Assembly: GCA_015056945.1 (NCBI GenBank)
Contig: SVFH01000015.1
Location: 1-64,000, forward strand
From: Lachnospiraceae bacterium
GTDB lineage: Bacteria > Bacillota > Clostridia > Lachnospirales > Lachnospiraceae
Direction: 5' to 3'
DNA: 64,000 bases
Below are positions 1-9,300 of this stretch, in pieces. Every line of letters starts with the position of its first letter. Within the stretch, counting starts at the first letter, position 1. The position numbers and the translations under genes are program-made. The notes under the pieces are model-generated. The model searched no databases. It saw only the letters and a program-made list of their open reading frames with translations, and was not told where the DNA came from.

Positions 1-1373
1 TAATTATTGACATCTTTGACATTTTCGCAACGTTCAATCCTTCCGTCCGGATATACCGCTTTGGTGGATGCACCTGCTCCCAATGCCACGATAGTCTGTT
101 TCTCTTCCATAATCAGAATATTATATATTCCTTCTTTTCCCGGCATTGAAAAACCAATATTTTCAAGATTTCCTGCCATATTCTTCTGACGATACAGATA
201 ATACGGCTCCATTCCCAATTCACGTGCCGTTTTCATGGAAGCTTCCATCATTTCCGTTGTATCATTCAACGCGCTTCTTCCGTTCTTTTCAATCCACTCT
301 CCTAATTTGGATGCACGTTTTACTGCAAGAGAATGTACGGTAAGACTGTCAGGCGCCAGCTCTGCCAACTGCCGCAGTGTTTCTCTGACCATTGCCGTAT
401 CTTCTCCCGGAAGTCCCAGAATCATATCCATATTTATATTGATAAAACCGGCTTTCCGCGCCATATAAAACGCCTCAATTGTCTGTTCCACCGTATGACA
501 TCTTCCGATACACTGCAAGGTCTCCTGATTCATGGTCTGCGGATTTACGGAAATTCTGGTTACATTATGCCGAAACAACACTTCAAGTTTTTCCGGTGTA
601 ATACTGTCAGGACGCCCTGCCTCTACGGTATACTCAATCAAATGTTCAAAAGAAAACAAATCGCGAATTGCCGTCAATAACTCATCTAATAGCTCCGGCG
701 AAAGAGATGACGGCGTTCCTCCACCGATATAAATCGTATTCAACGGTTTCTCTTTATATGCTTCACTCCAGAATGCCAGCTCTTTTTTCAAGCAATCTAA
801 ATATTCTCCGATTCTTTTCTCCCATTTTCTAATCGGATTGGAAGTAAAAGAACAATACAGACAAGTAGTCGGACAAAAAGGGATTCCTACATACAGACTG
901 TATCCGTTTACCAAATCCAGTTTGTCCATAAGAGCTTTTTCCCTCGTGGCAATTGCAATGGAAAGAGCCGCCTTTTCTACACTGACGCAATGTTTCTCCT
1001 GCAAAAATTTTGAGATTTCAATTGCTCTTTTTCCTTCTTCCAAAAGTCCCATTGCTATTTTAGTCGGTCTGATTCCTGTCAGATTTCCCCACGGAAGAAT
1101 TTTACCTGTAAATTCACTCAGTTCCTGATAAAAAAACTTTTTAAACGCATTTTTCGGAGTAAGCGAATCATCCTGATAAGAAATTTTTCCTTCTTTTGGC
1201 TTTCCGTTTTTTATTATTAATAAGGCAGCGCCTGTTTCTTCACACGTTATTTCCATCCTGCACGCTGCCCCTTCTGTTTTACCGAAGGAGATTTCTTCTT
1301 CCGGAAAAAAGGCTTTCACCAAGGAATGTATATCATATTCATAATCTGCTCTGTTACATATAATCTCTATCAT
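1..1373 (-). CDS. hemZ: HemZ-type radical SAM coproporphyrinogen dehydrogenase (3' end outside window)
   Basis: About 457 codons are visible and the C-terminus lies beyond the window start. I translated this strand directly. It opens MIEIICNRADYEYD and carries the radical-SAM cysteine motif CPTTCLYCSF (CX3CX2C), followed by a glycine-rich IYIGGGTPSSL segment and NPQTMNQETLQCIGR, all typical of the HemN/HemW/HemZ group. The family uses S-adenosylmethionine and a 4Fe-4S cluster; HemZ is annotated as oxygen-independent coproporphyrinogen III oxidation, but a HemW-like heme-chaperone role cannot be excluded. It is the third gene after relA and the MBL hydrolase. The ATG is the only start before an in-frame stop at 1392-1394, yet no Shine-Dalgarno precedes it and an intrinsic terminator lies just upstream. 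Confidence 0.9.
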   Translation of the reverse strand, partial: MIEIICNRADYEYDIHSLVKAFFPEEEISFGKTEGAACRMEITCEETGAALLIIKNGKPKEGKISYQDDSLTPKNAFKKFFYQELSEFTGKILPWGNLTGIRPTKIAMGLLEEGKRAIEISKFLQEKHCVSVEKAALSIAIATREKALMDKLDLVNGYSLYVGIPFCPTTCLYCSFTSNPIRKWEKRIGEYLDCLKKELAFWSEAYKEKPLNTIYIGGGTPSSLSPELLDELLTAIRDLFSFEHLIEYTVEAGRPDSITPEKLEVLFRHNVTRISVNPQTMNQETLQCIGRCHTVEQTIEAFYMARKAGFININMDMILGLPGEDTAMVRETLRQLAELAPDSLTVHSLAVKRASKLGEWIEKNGRSALNDTTEMMEASMKTARELGMEPYYLYRQKNMAGNLENIGFSMPGKEGIYNILIMEEKQTIVALGAGASTKAVYPDGRIERCENVKDVNN

Positions 1374-1380
1374 ATCACTA

Positions 1381-1408
1381 AAAAAGAGGGCTTACAAAAG
1401 AAGCCCCC
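1381..1408 (-). terminator. Intrinsic terminator between MBL hydrolase and hemZ
   Basis: On the minus strand GGGCTT pairs with AAGCCC around a short loop and runs into CTCTTTTTTA. It follows the MBL hydrolase stop and ends only about 8 bases before the hemZ ATG. Confidence 0.75.
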
Positions 1409-1431
1409 ATCCTTTCCATCAATTGACAAAC

Positions 1432-2091
1432 TTATGCTTTCACGGAAGAAAAAAACGGATTATACTGCTTCTCATGTCCGATGGTAGTGAAATCCCCATG
1501 ACCGGGGTATACTTTTATCTCATCCTTCAAAGCAAAAAGTTTCTCCTCAACAGACACTCTCAACGCACCGGCATCTCCGGTCGGAAAATCCGTTCTGCCG
1601 ACAGATTCAAAGAAAAGCGTATCACCGCTGATTAATACATCATCCTCTTCAAAATAATAGCAAACGCTTCCTACAGAGTGTCCGGGAGTGGCAATCACTT
1701 TACACTTCATGGAGCCGACTTCAATCACATCCCCGTCCTTCACCAAAACATCAGGCTTCACCGTATATGATTTCCCTATTCTTGCAGAATGATTTAATTC
1801 AGGATCAGAAAGCAATGCTTCTTCTGCTGCTCCTGCATAAACAGTCAGTCCACCAAATTCCACGGTACTTAATTCTTTCATTTCATTCACACCAAGAAGA
1901 TGGTCAAAATGCCCATGTGTCAATAAAACAGCCTTCACACTAAGTCCTTTTTCACGCAATTTCAAAAACACTTTATCACCGTTTTGTGCCGGGTCAACCA
2001 CAATTGCTTCATATTCACCTTCTCTGTGTAAAAAGTAGCAGTTTGTCTCTAATCTTCCAAGTACAATACAGCCTACTGTTAACTTACTCAT
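1432..2091 (-). CDS. MBL-fold metallo-hydrolase (glyoxalase II-like)
   Basis: A 219-residue protein of the short metallo-beta-lactamase-fold hydrolase family. The metal-binding motif THGHFDH sits at residues 58-64. Further ligands are seen in ATPGHSVGSV (the third His), SGDTLFFESVGRTDFP (the bridging Asp) and YPGHGDFTTIGHEK near the C-terminus. This is the full pattern for a binuclear zinc hydrolase of the YcbL/glyoxalase II type. The natural substrate cannot be read from the sequence, although thioesters such as S-lactoylglutathione analogues are common in the family. It starts 20 bases after relA with AGAGG upstream, so it is probably co-transcribed with relA. Confidence 0.88.
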   Translation of the reverse strand: MSKLTVGCIVLGRLETNCYFLHREGEYEAIVVDPAQNGDKVFLKLREKGLSVKAVLLTHGHFDHLLGVNEMKELSTVEFGGLTVYAGAAEEALLSDPELNHSARIGKSYTVKPDVLVKDGDVIEVGSMKCKVIATPGHSVGSVCYYFEEDDVLISGDTLFFESVGRTDFPTGDAGALRVSVEEKLFALKDEIKVYPGHGDFTTIGHEKQYNPFFSSVKA

Positions 2092-2111
2092 GTTTCGTTT
2101 CCTCTTTCATT

Positions 2112-4415
2112 CTAATTTGTATTTCTGGTTACATCAATTACGCCGTCAATTGTCATAAGTTTCGAAATAATGCGACTTAACTCTTCCTGATTTGCGATTT
2201 CAAAAGAAGTCTGCATTGTTGCAATTCCCTTACGGCTGATTCTTGAATTCATGCTCAAAATCTCAATGTCCTTTTCTGTCAGTGCATGCGCTACATCAGC
2301 AAGCAGGGCATTGCGGTTATGGGCATAAATTACGACATCCGCCAGATACTTTGCCGCTTTTCCTTTTTCCTGTATTGACTGTTGCCACTGCGCCCCGATA
2401 ACCCTCTCACGTTCTTCTTCCGGAAGATTTATCATATTGATACAGTCTACACGATGAATGGAAACACCACGCCCTCTTGTAACAAATCCAATGATATCAT
2501 CCCCCGGAATCGGACTGCAACACTTTCCGAATCGGACTGCAACATCATCAACACCTTCTACGATAATTCCGCCGCGGCTTCGTCTGGTCATTTTCTTTTC
2601 GCCTGCTTCCGCAACGGCTTCAAGAACCTGCTCATCCGTAATAACTTTCTTATTATCCTGTTCAGCCAGTTCCAGAATCTTATTGATAATCTGACCTTCT
2701 TTTAATCCGCCATGTCCAATCGCTGCCAATACGGATTCCCAATCTTTGAAACCATACTTACGCATTACAAAATCCATATAAGCCGGCTTCATCAGTTCAG
2801 GAAGCGTTACCCCTTTTGACTTGCAAAAAGCATGTAACATTTCCTTTCCTTTTTCTATGTTTTCTTCTTTATACTCGTTCTTAAACCACTGGTTAATTTT
2901 ATTTTTAGCCAGTGTACTCTTTGCCACATTCAGCCAGTCACGGCTCGGACCATTGGAATTATTCGAGGTGATAATCTGAATCACATCACCGTTCCCAATC
3001 ACATAATCAAGGCTGACAAGTTTATTATTTACCTTGGCACCAACCATACGGTTTCCCACCGCACTATGAATATGGTAGGCAAAATCAATCGGTGTGGAGC
3101 CTGCCGGCAAATGTTTCACCTCTCCGGTAGGAGTAAAGCAATAGACACTATCACTAAACAAATCCAGATCACTCTTTAAAAGGTTCATAAACTCTTTATT
3201 ATCAGACTCTTTCTGCCATTCAAGAATCTGACGAAGCCAGGTAAGCTTTTCTTCTTCACCGCCGGTTGATTTCTTCCCGTCTGCCATTTCTTTATATTTC
3301 CAATGTGCGGCAATACCGTACTCTGCAGTTCTATGCATTTCGTAGGTACGAATCTGAATTTCAAAAGGCTGACCAGCAGAACCAATCAAAGTAGTGTGAA
3401 GCGACTGATACATGTTATCTTTCGGCATAGCAATATAGTCTTTGAAACGCCCCGGAATCGGTGTGTAAATTTCATGAATAACACCAAGGCATGCATAACA
3501 GTCTTTTACAGAGTCCACAATAATACGGACTGCGAACAAATCATAAATCTGGTCTATCGACTTATTCTGGTTACGCATTTTTTTGTAAATACTGAAAAAA
3601 TGCTTTACACGTCCGTCAATTACAGCTTCGATACCTGCTTTCTTAATATGAACGCTTACTTCATTAACAATACTTTCCACATATTTTTCGCGTGCGGCCT
3701 TTTTGCTTGCAATTTTATCCACAAGATCATAATAAGCATCCGGTTCCAAATACTTCAAAGACAAATCATCCAATTCCACTTTGATTTTGGAAATACCGAG
3801 ACGTTGCGCAATCGGAGCATAAATATCAAGTGTTTCTCGTGCTTTTTCCTGCTGTTTATTTAACGGCATATGTTTAAGAGTACGCATATTATGAAGACGG
3901 TCGGCAAGCTTAATCATAATAACCCGAATATCCTTTGCCATGGCAAGAAACATCTTTCGAAGGTTTTCCGCCTGTTCTTCTAACTTATCTCCGCCGGCAT
4001 ACTCAAGCTTGCCAAGCTTTGTAACACCATCAACCAAATTTGCAACATCCGCACCGAATTCATTTTCGATTTCCTGTCTTGTCATAATCGTGTCTTCCAC
4101 AACATCATGCAAGATTCCCGCTGCAATGGTTTCTTTATCCATCTCCAAATCAGCTAAAATAATCGCCACATACAACGGATGAATAATGTAGGGCTCCCCT
4201 GATTTACGCACCTGTTCCTTATGTGCATCTTTTGCTATCTGATAGGCCTTTTCAATCAGGGAAATATCATCAGAAGGGTGATATTTTTTCACACGCAAAA
4301 TAAGATCGTCATAAAGCTGTTCCGGTGGTAAAAACTCCTTTAAGCTTTCAATACGACCGTCATCAATGACAAACTCGTGTTTAATTAAACTTTGTTGCTC
4401 TGAAATCTTATCCAT
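2112..4415 (-). CDS. relA: Bifunctional (p)ppGpp synthetase/hydrolase RelA/SpoT (Rel)
   Basis: The 767-residue length is normal for the long Rel family. Order of domains: an HD hydrolase domain with the metal motif HDVVED at residues 103-108 and RLHNMRT downstream; the nucleotidyltransferase domain with GRFKDYIAMPK and EIQIRTYEMHRTAEYG; a TGS domain beginning VYCFTPTGEVKHLP; and a C-terminal ACT domain. An intact HDxxED together with RFKD (not the EXDD of synthesis-only RelA) points to an enzyme that both makes and degrades the alarmone. It acts in the cytoplasm and binds stalled ribosomes through the C-terminal half. It heads the relA-MBL-hemZ cluster. Confidence 0.97.
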   Translation of the reverse strand: MDKISEQQSLIKHEFVIDDGRIESLKEFLPPEQLYDDLILRVKKYHPSDDISLIEKAYQIAKDAHKEQVRKSGEPYIIHPLYVAIILADLEMDKETIAAGILHDVVEDTIMTRQEIENEFGADVANLVDGVTKLGKLEYAGGDKLEEQAENLRKMFLAMAKDIRVIMIKLADRLHNMRTLKHMPLNKQQEKARETLDIYAPIAQRLGISKIKVELDDLSLKYLEPDAYYDLVDKIASKKAAREKYVESIVNEVSVHIKKAGIEAVIDGRVKHFFSIYKKMRNQNKSIDQIYDLFAVRIIVDSVKDCYACLGVIHEIYTPIPGRFKDYIAMPKDNMYQSLHTTLIGSAGQPFEIQIRTYEMHRTAEYGIAAHWKYKEMADGKKSTGGEEEKLTWLRQILEWQKESDNKEFMNLLKSDLDLFSDSVYCFTPTGEVKHLPAGSTPIDFAYHIHSAVGNRMVGAKVNNKLVSLDYVIGNGDVIQIITSNNSNGPSRDWLNVAKSTLAKNKINQWFKNEYKEENIEKGKEMLHAFCKSKGVTLPELMKPAYMDFVMRKYGFKDWESVLAAIGHGGLKEGQIINKILELAEQDNKKVITDEQVLEAVAEAGEKKMTRRSRGGIIVEGVDDVAVRFGKCCSPIPGDDIIGFVTRGRGVSIHRVDCINMINLPEEERERVIGAQWQQSIQEKGKAAKYLADVVIYAHNRNALLADVAHALTEKDIEILSMNSRISRKGIATMQTSFEIANQEELSRIISKLMTIDGVIDVTRNTN

Positions 4416-4448
4416 ATCACATTCCGTCCCAATGATTAATATTTCATT

Positions 4449-4477
4449 ATTATCTACCTTTTTTCATTGAAATACAA
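4449..4477 (-). promoter_or_regulatory. Predicted sigma-A promoter of relA
   Basis: Minus-strand TTGTAT and GATAAT are separated by 17 bases, about 35 bases upstream of the relA start. The match to consensus is moderate. Confidence 0.5.
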
Positions 4478-4511
4478 CACCAAAAGCTGATTTTATTATA
4501 AAAATTATTAT

Positions 4512-5390
4512 TTAAAAATCCGTCAGCTTTAGCACGGTGGAAAAGCCTTTTGTTTTGGAAAACTTCATATTATGCTCAAAATTAATAAAGCACTCCGAAG
4601 GATCCACAGCTTCTAAGTTAAGCCCCTCAAATGTATCCCTGTCAAACACAACCGAAAGAAGGGTATACTCATCTTTATGTCCCGTAGCCGTATTAATCAT
4701 ATCATCAACCACATGAACAACCACTTTATCCACCGGAAGAATAGCAAACAAATCTCTTGCAAGGCGCAATGTCACACTGCAGACATAATCCTGAAGAAGT
4801 TCATTATACATTGTTTTAGACATTGCTTTTTCAGATACTTTACCTGATGCCGTAAGAGAAATTTCCGTTTCAGGAATAACATCTTCCTGCTTTACATTGA
4901 ATTCCGCAACAATATACGCCGGATTATCGGTTCCTATTTCAAACTCGCTGCCAAATGCAAGCAAATCATCAAACGGCTCTAATGTCTCAACCACTTCATA
5001 ATAAGCATCTATATCCCCCGAAACAACTTTCTCCTGTAATGAAGAAAGTTTACGTGGAACGGTTTCCGTACGTTTCCAGTCAATCTTATCCATTCCTACT
5101 GCATGGATTTTCGTTACTTCTTCAATGTCCTGATTAAATTCTTCTACAAGATTCTCATTTTTTTCAACTTCCTTTTTCTTTTCTCTTGTAGATTTCTTTT
5201 TCTTTCCGCCAAACGTTTTTGTATAAGAAATACCCGTCCCCGGAATACCAAATGTCGCTCTTCTTGAACCATTTGTATTCACAGAATATCTTGCACCTTT
5301 TACGCCAAAGCTCAATCCGACTCCGCTTTTGCTCAAATTAAGTTTTGCAAGTTTCCCCAAAGAAATACTTTTTCTAAAATTTAAACCCAT
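4512..5390 (-). CDS. DUF4236 domain protein
   Basis: 292 residues from the ATG at 5390, chosen because GAGGAGGA lies just upstream; a longer frame has no ribosome site. The N-terminus MGLNFRKSISLGKLAKLNLS followed by GVGLSFGVKGARYS and FGIPGTGISYTK is the signature of DUF4236, a small Gly/Ser-rich domain of unknown function often found at the start of bacterial proteins. A lysine-rich linker follows (about residues 65-85). The rest (about 95-292) is a soluble alpha/beta region with no match I recognise. It contains CSVTLRLARDLFAILPVDKV and VSVVFDRDTFEGL, reminiscent of restriction-endonuclease-like or sensor domains. There is no signal peptide. Function is unknown. Confidence 0.8.
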   Translation of the reverse strand: MGLNFRKSISLGKLAKLNLSKSGVGLSFGVKGARYSVNTNGSRRATFGIPGTGISYTKTFGGKKKKSTREKKKEVEKNENLVEEFNQDIEEVTKIHAVGMDKIDWKRTETVPRKLSSLQEKVVSGDIDAYYEVVETLEPFDDLLAFGSEFEIGTDNPAYIVAEFNVKQEDVIPETEISLTASGKVSEKAMSKTMYNELLQDYVCSVTLRLARDLFAILPVDKVVVHVVDDMINTATGHKDEYTLLSVVFDRDTFEGLNLEAVDPSECFINFEHNMKFSKTKGFSTVLKLTDF

Positions 5391-5416
5391 AAAAAAATCC
5401 TCCTCTATACAATAAC

Positions 5417-5445
5417 AGAAAAACACCAAAATGCACTTCGGTGTT
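5417..5445 (-). promoter_or_regulatory. Leader hairpin with U-run ahead of DUF4236 gene (possible attenuator)
   Basis: On the minus strand AACACCGAA can pair with TTTTGGTGTT (one G-U) and is followed by TTTTTC. It lies about 30 bases upstream of the start codon and could act as a leader terminator. No antiterminator partner or ligand domain is evident. Confidence 0.35.
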
Positions 5446-5537
5446 CTCCTGTAATTCATATATATCATTCTAACTCAACTTGATAAACTTTTCCAGTAAT
5501 AGTTTACAAAATAAAAACTTTCTTATCTAAAATAAGC

Positions 5538-6263
5538 TTATTTTCTTTTTTTCTTCTTCAATATATAACCAAACGGAATCACAACAACGGCAACAATTCC
5601 AAGTATGAAAAGAATGATCCATTCTATTCTGAATTGCTTTTCTGTTTGTTCATCTTTCGCAATAACATTCTCAGTTAGCGATTCATTATCAAGCAATTCA
5701 CTTTCCTCTTGCTGCTGATTCTCTGCTTTCTTTTCTTCTACACTCGTATCAATATCGTTATTCTCATTACTATTCTTTTCTGTTTCCGCGGAAATTTCTT
5801 CAGATAATTCTTCTGAATTCTCACTGCTTTTTTCGCTTGATTTTTCGCTTGATTTTCCGCTCGTTTTTCCGCTCGACTCAGTAGACGGAGGCTGTTCACT
5901 GTCCGGCTGAGGAACCTCCGGCTGACCGGTATCCGGTGGAGGCACGTTTGTGTCTTCCTTTTTCTCCTCTTCTACTTTGCACATATACTTAGAATTAACC
6001 AACTCTCCTAAACTTCCGTAAAAAACAGCAATATATCCGTCGACTTCCCATTTTTTTAAGTCAATATCATCTCTTGATAAGTAGTTTACGAGTTTCACTT
6101 TATATTCTTCAACAAATACATAATATGAACCCTCATATTCATATTTTCCTTCGCCGATTTCCACAAGTGCGCTTTCCACACTGCTAACCTCACCGGCATA
6201 CACAGTCATTCCCGGAACAACACAAAAAAATATACAAAAAAACAAAAAACACCACTGTTTCAT
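5538..6263 (-). CDS. Secreted, C-terminally membrane-anchored stalk protein
   Basis: 241 residues from the ATG at 6263, which has GGAG six bases upstream. A signal peptide is plain: MKQW, then a hydrophobic core, then VYA before GEVSS. About 80 residues of folded region follow (EYEGSYYVFVEEYKVKL), then a long Pro/Ser/Glu/Lys-rich low-complexity stalk with repeated SSEKSSEKS. A single transmembrane helix (WIILFILGIVAVVVIPFGYI) and a KKKKRK tail end the protein. The topology is extracellular with a C-terminal anchor. There is no LPXTG motif, so sortase attachment is not supported. No family is recognised. It lies between the DUF4236 gene and the large Big2 protein on the same strand. Confidence 0.7.
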   Translation of the reverse strand: MKQWCFLFFCIFFCVVPGMTVYAGEVSSVESALVEIGEGKYEYEGSYYVFVEEYKVKLVNYLSRDDIDLKKWEVDGYIAVFYGSLGELVNSKYMCKVEEEKKEDTNVPPPDTGQPEVPQPDSEQPPSTESSGKTSGKSSEKSSEKSSENSEELSEEISAETEKNSNENNDIDTSVEEKKAENQQQEESELLDNESLTENVIAKDEQTEKQFRIEWIILFILGIVAVVVIPFGYILKKKKRK

Positions 6264-6290
6264 ATATTTCTCCAAACTATTTTATAAATA

Positions 6291-6324
6291 TAAAAGGCTC
6301 GGTTACAATAGCTGCAACCGAGCC
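6291..6324 (-). terminator. Intrinsic terminator of Big2 surface protein gene
   Basis: A perfect 9-bp stem (minus-strand GGCTCGGTT and AACCGAGCC) is followed by TTTTA. It lies downstream of the Big2 gene stop and separates it from the stalk protein gene. Confidence 0.85.
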
Positions 6325-6396
6325 ATTAATATTAATTCAAATTCCGAAAGGATGTAACATTCCTTTTTTCGATGATAAATAAAGCTAACAAAACAA

Positions 6397-9300
6397 TTAT
6401 TCTGTTGTCACTTCTTCTGTCACATTTTCGGTTGTTTCTTCTGTAGACTCTTCAGTTGCTTCTTCTGTAGTACCTTCAGTTGCTTCTTCTGTAGCACCTT
6501 CAGTTGCTTCTTCTGTAGCACCTTCAGTTGCTTCTTCTGTAGCACCTTCAGTTGCTTCTTCTGTGGACTCTTCAGTTGATTCCTCTGAATTCTCTTCAGT
6601 TGCTTCTTCTGCAGACTCTTCTACAGCATATGTAATCGTATAAGAAATCTTATTAGTTACCGTATCAGAAGCATTCGCATAAACGACATCAACTACAGTA
6701 GTCTTGCCGTCTAAGTCTCCCAACTCAGCATTCTTAACTAACGGTAATGCTCTCCAGATAGCACCCTTGCAAAGATCTCCTTCTTTAATCAATACACCGT
6801 CTACAGTAATCTGCTTAACAGAGCTATCAACAATAAACTGCTTAACAATTTCTGTTGTCTTGTCATATACAAGCGCCCAATATGTCTTATTTGCATAATC
6901 CTTCTTAAATTCCACATTAAACATATTGGCATCTGCATCATATTCCACAGTACCGAATGTAAATGCACCATCTCCTACGATTTCGGCAATCTTATCATCT
7001 GCAATCATATCATAGCATGCATTAGAAAGAGTAAATGCAATTTCATATATACTCTGTACGCCACTGTCAAATAAGAGATTCATTGATACGATTGTACCAT
7101 CCAAATCCTTATAGGACTCTGCTCTGTTCATAAGTCTTCCGAAATATGAATCTACAACACCTGCAATGTATTCATCCGTAGTATTATAGTCTGTTCTGTA
7201 TGTTGTATGAACTTTATTTCCAACAGGACTATCAACAGAAATAACCGCACTATTAGAATACTTCAACGCTTCTTGTAAAGCATCGATATATTTCTGCATA
7301 TCCATTTCTTTGACATCTGCAATCTTTACATCAGGATCATCCATTGTAATTGTAAAGTAATTATCTTCATAAGTAACACTTTCTACACCTGAAAGACCAT
7401 CAGAAAGCTGATTTGCAGCTTCAAGCATCAACTTATCCTGTCCGGCAAGGAAAGTTTCCTCACTCATATATGCGCCCAATGAACAGGTAACGTACTGGCT
7501 TGCAGTCACTTCCGCATCATTAACAACAGCAATCTTTTCTTTATAGTCAAAGAATACATACATATAACTTCCAAACAAATCGAATGTTGTCAGGTTTTCA
7601 TCAAGATAATACTGATAAATCAAATCAGCTGCTTCTCTTGCTGTTAAACCATCTCCGATAATTGTTTCATTAAGTATAACGGTATATACATCATCATTTA
7701 CCAAAACTTCAAACACATCAGACTCTGCACCATACGATTCTTCAACATATAATGAAACATAATCTATATCGTAATTCATTGCAATGTCTTTCATCAGCAA
7801 TGCCAAACCGCGCTTTGTTGTTTCTGCTACAGAAACAAACGGATCTGTAATTTCAAAAGATACATACGAATGTTCTTTTTCAACTGATAATGAAGGTTTA
7901 ACACCTGTATATGCCCAATCTTCTGTTTTCAAACCTTCCTTAACAATTTGGGTGAAATTCTTATTTACCTCAGTTCTGGATGATTTAACAATAACAGGAA
8001 CCTTTCCAATTTCAATTGCAGTACCGTCAACCGTATATGTGACTACCAGTTCTGTATATCCTGTCTTCTTTGCTTTCACATTAAGTTTAGCATCGATTGT
8101 AGCAATGGAAGAATCTACAATACTATACTTAATAGCACTCTTATTAATAGGAAGATCATCCTTTGCACTAAATTTGAAAGCCTTTTCAATATTTGTACTT
8201 GTTCCTTTAGCTAACTCAATTTTTGAATTCCATACATCTTCTAAATCCATTTCAATGTCTTTAGAGAATCCATCTTTTGTAGTCGGAACAAGTGTTGCAA
8301 CAGCGTAAACATACTCATCTGCTCTATTTTTCAATGTCACTGCAACGGCTTTGTTCTCACCGGGTTTTAAGGTGACTTTCTTAACAGCTTTTGCTGAAGT
8401 TTCAAGTGCACCGGTTTCCTCATTCACAGTAAATTTATCATAATACTTCACCATTGATAAATCAGCAGTCGTATCAGTCCAAATTCTGCCGGCAAAAGTC
8501 TTTGCGAGATCAACAGACATCTTCTTATCACATAAAACAGGTACATCCATCTCTGTATACAGATTTCCCTCTAAATCAGAGAGCATTAAAGAAGCAAGAT
8601 CTTGCTTTACATCAACTTTCAGTTTAACACTTTTGGTTTTGCCCATGGCATCCATTACACATACTACCATGTTCTTCTTATTTCCGATATTCCAAAACCA
8701 AAGGTTTCCATCCTCATACTGTTCTAAGCCATCAACAGAAATATAAGAATCACAATCAACAATGTTGTTCTTTTTATCAAATGCTTTAATAATATATTTA
8801 TTCTCTGCTTTGTAAGCGAACATTTCCTCATCCCAGTAGGACCAGATTGTTAATTTATTGCTTACTGCTTTTTCCTGAGAATTGCTTACTTCTACCAACT
8901 GAACTTTCTTGATAGCCGGAAATACATTAATTGTCACAGCCTGCTTCACCTGGGGATTGGCAACAGAAGTTGCTGAAACAGTCATTGTACAGCTTGTTTT
9001 TGCCTTTACACTACCCTTTGAAGAAACACTGGCATATTTCTTAATTGTTTTTGCATCTGTATAAGTCGTTTCACCAATTGTAAGACGTTCAATCACATAT
9101 TTGATTTTTTTGTTTGAAGCAAGTTTATTCACTTTTGCCTGAATATTTACAGAGCTCTTGTTATCATCAACAAGATTAAAGCTCTGCGCTCCAACCATCA
9201 TGCTGTCAACATCAGTTGTAACCTTAACAGTCAATTTAGCCTTTTTATTCGCATCTTTTTTGTTTGCAATTGTAATAACTGCTGTACCGTTTCCCTTTGC

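Noticed and set aside
6427-6618. Evenly spaced repeats that might suggest a CRISPR array
   Set aside because: The 24-bp units follow one another with no spacers and stay in frame within the Big2 protein gene; they are a coding tandem repeat.
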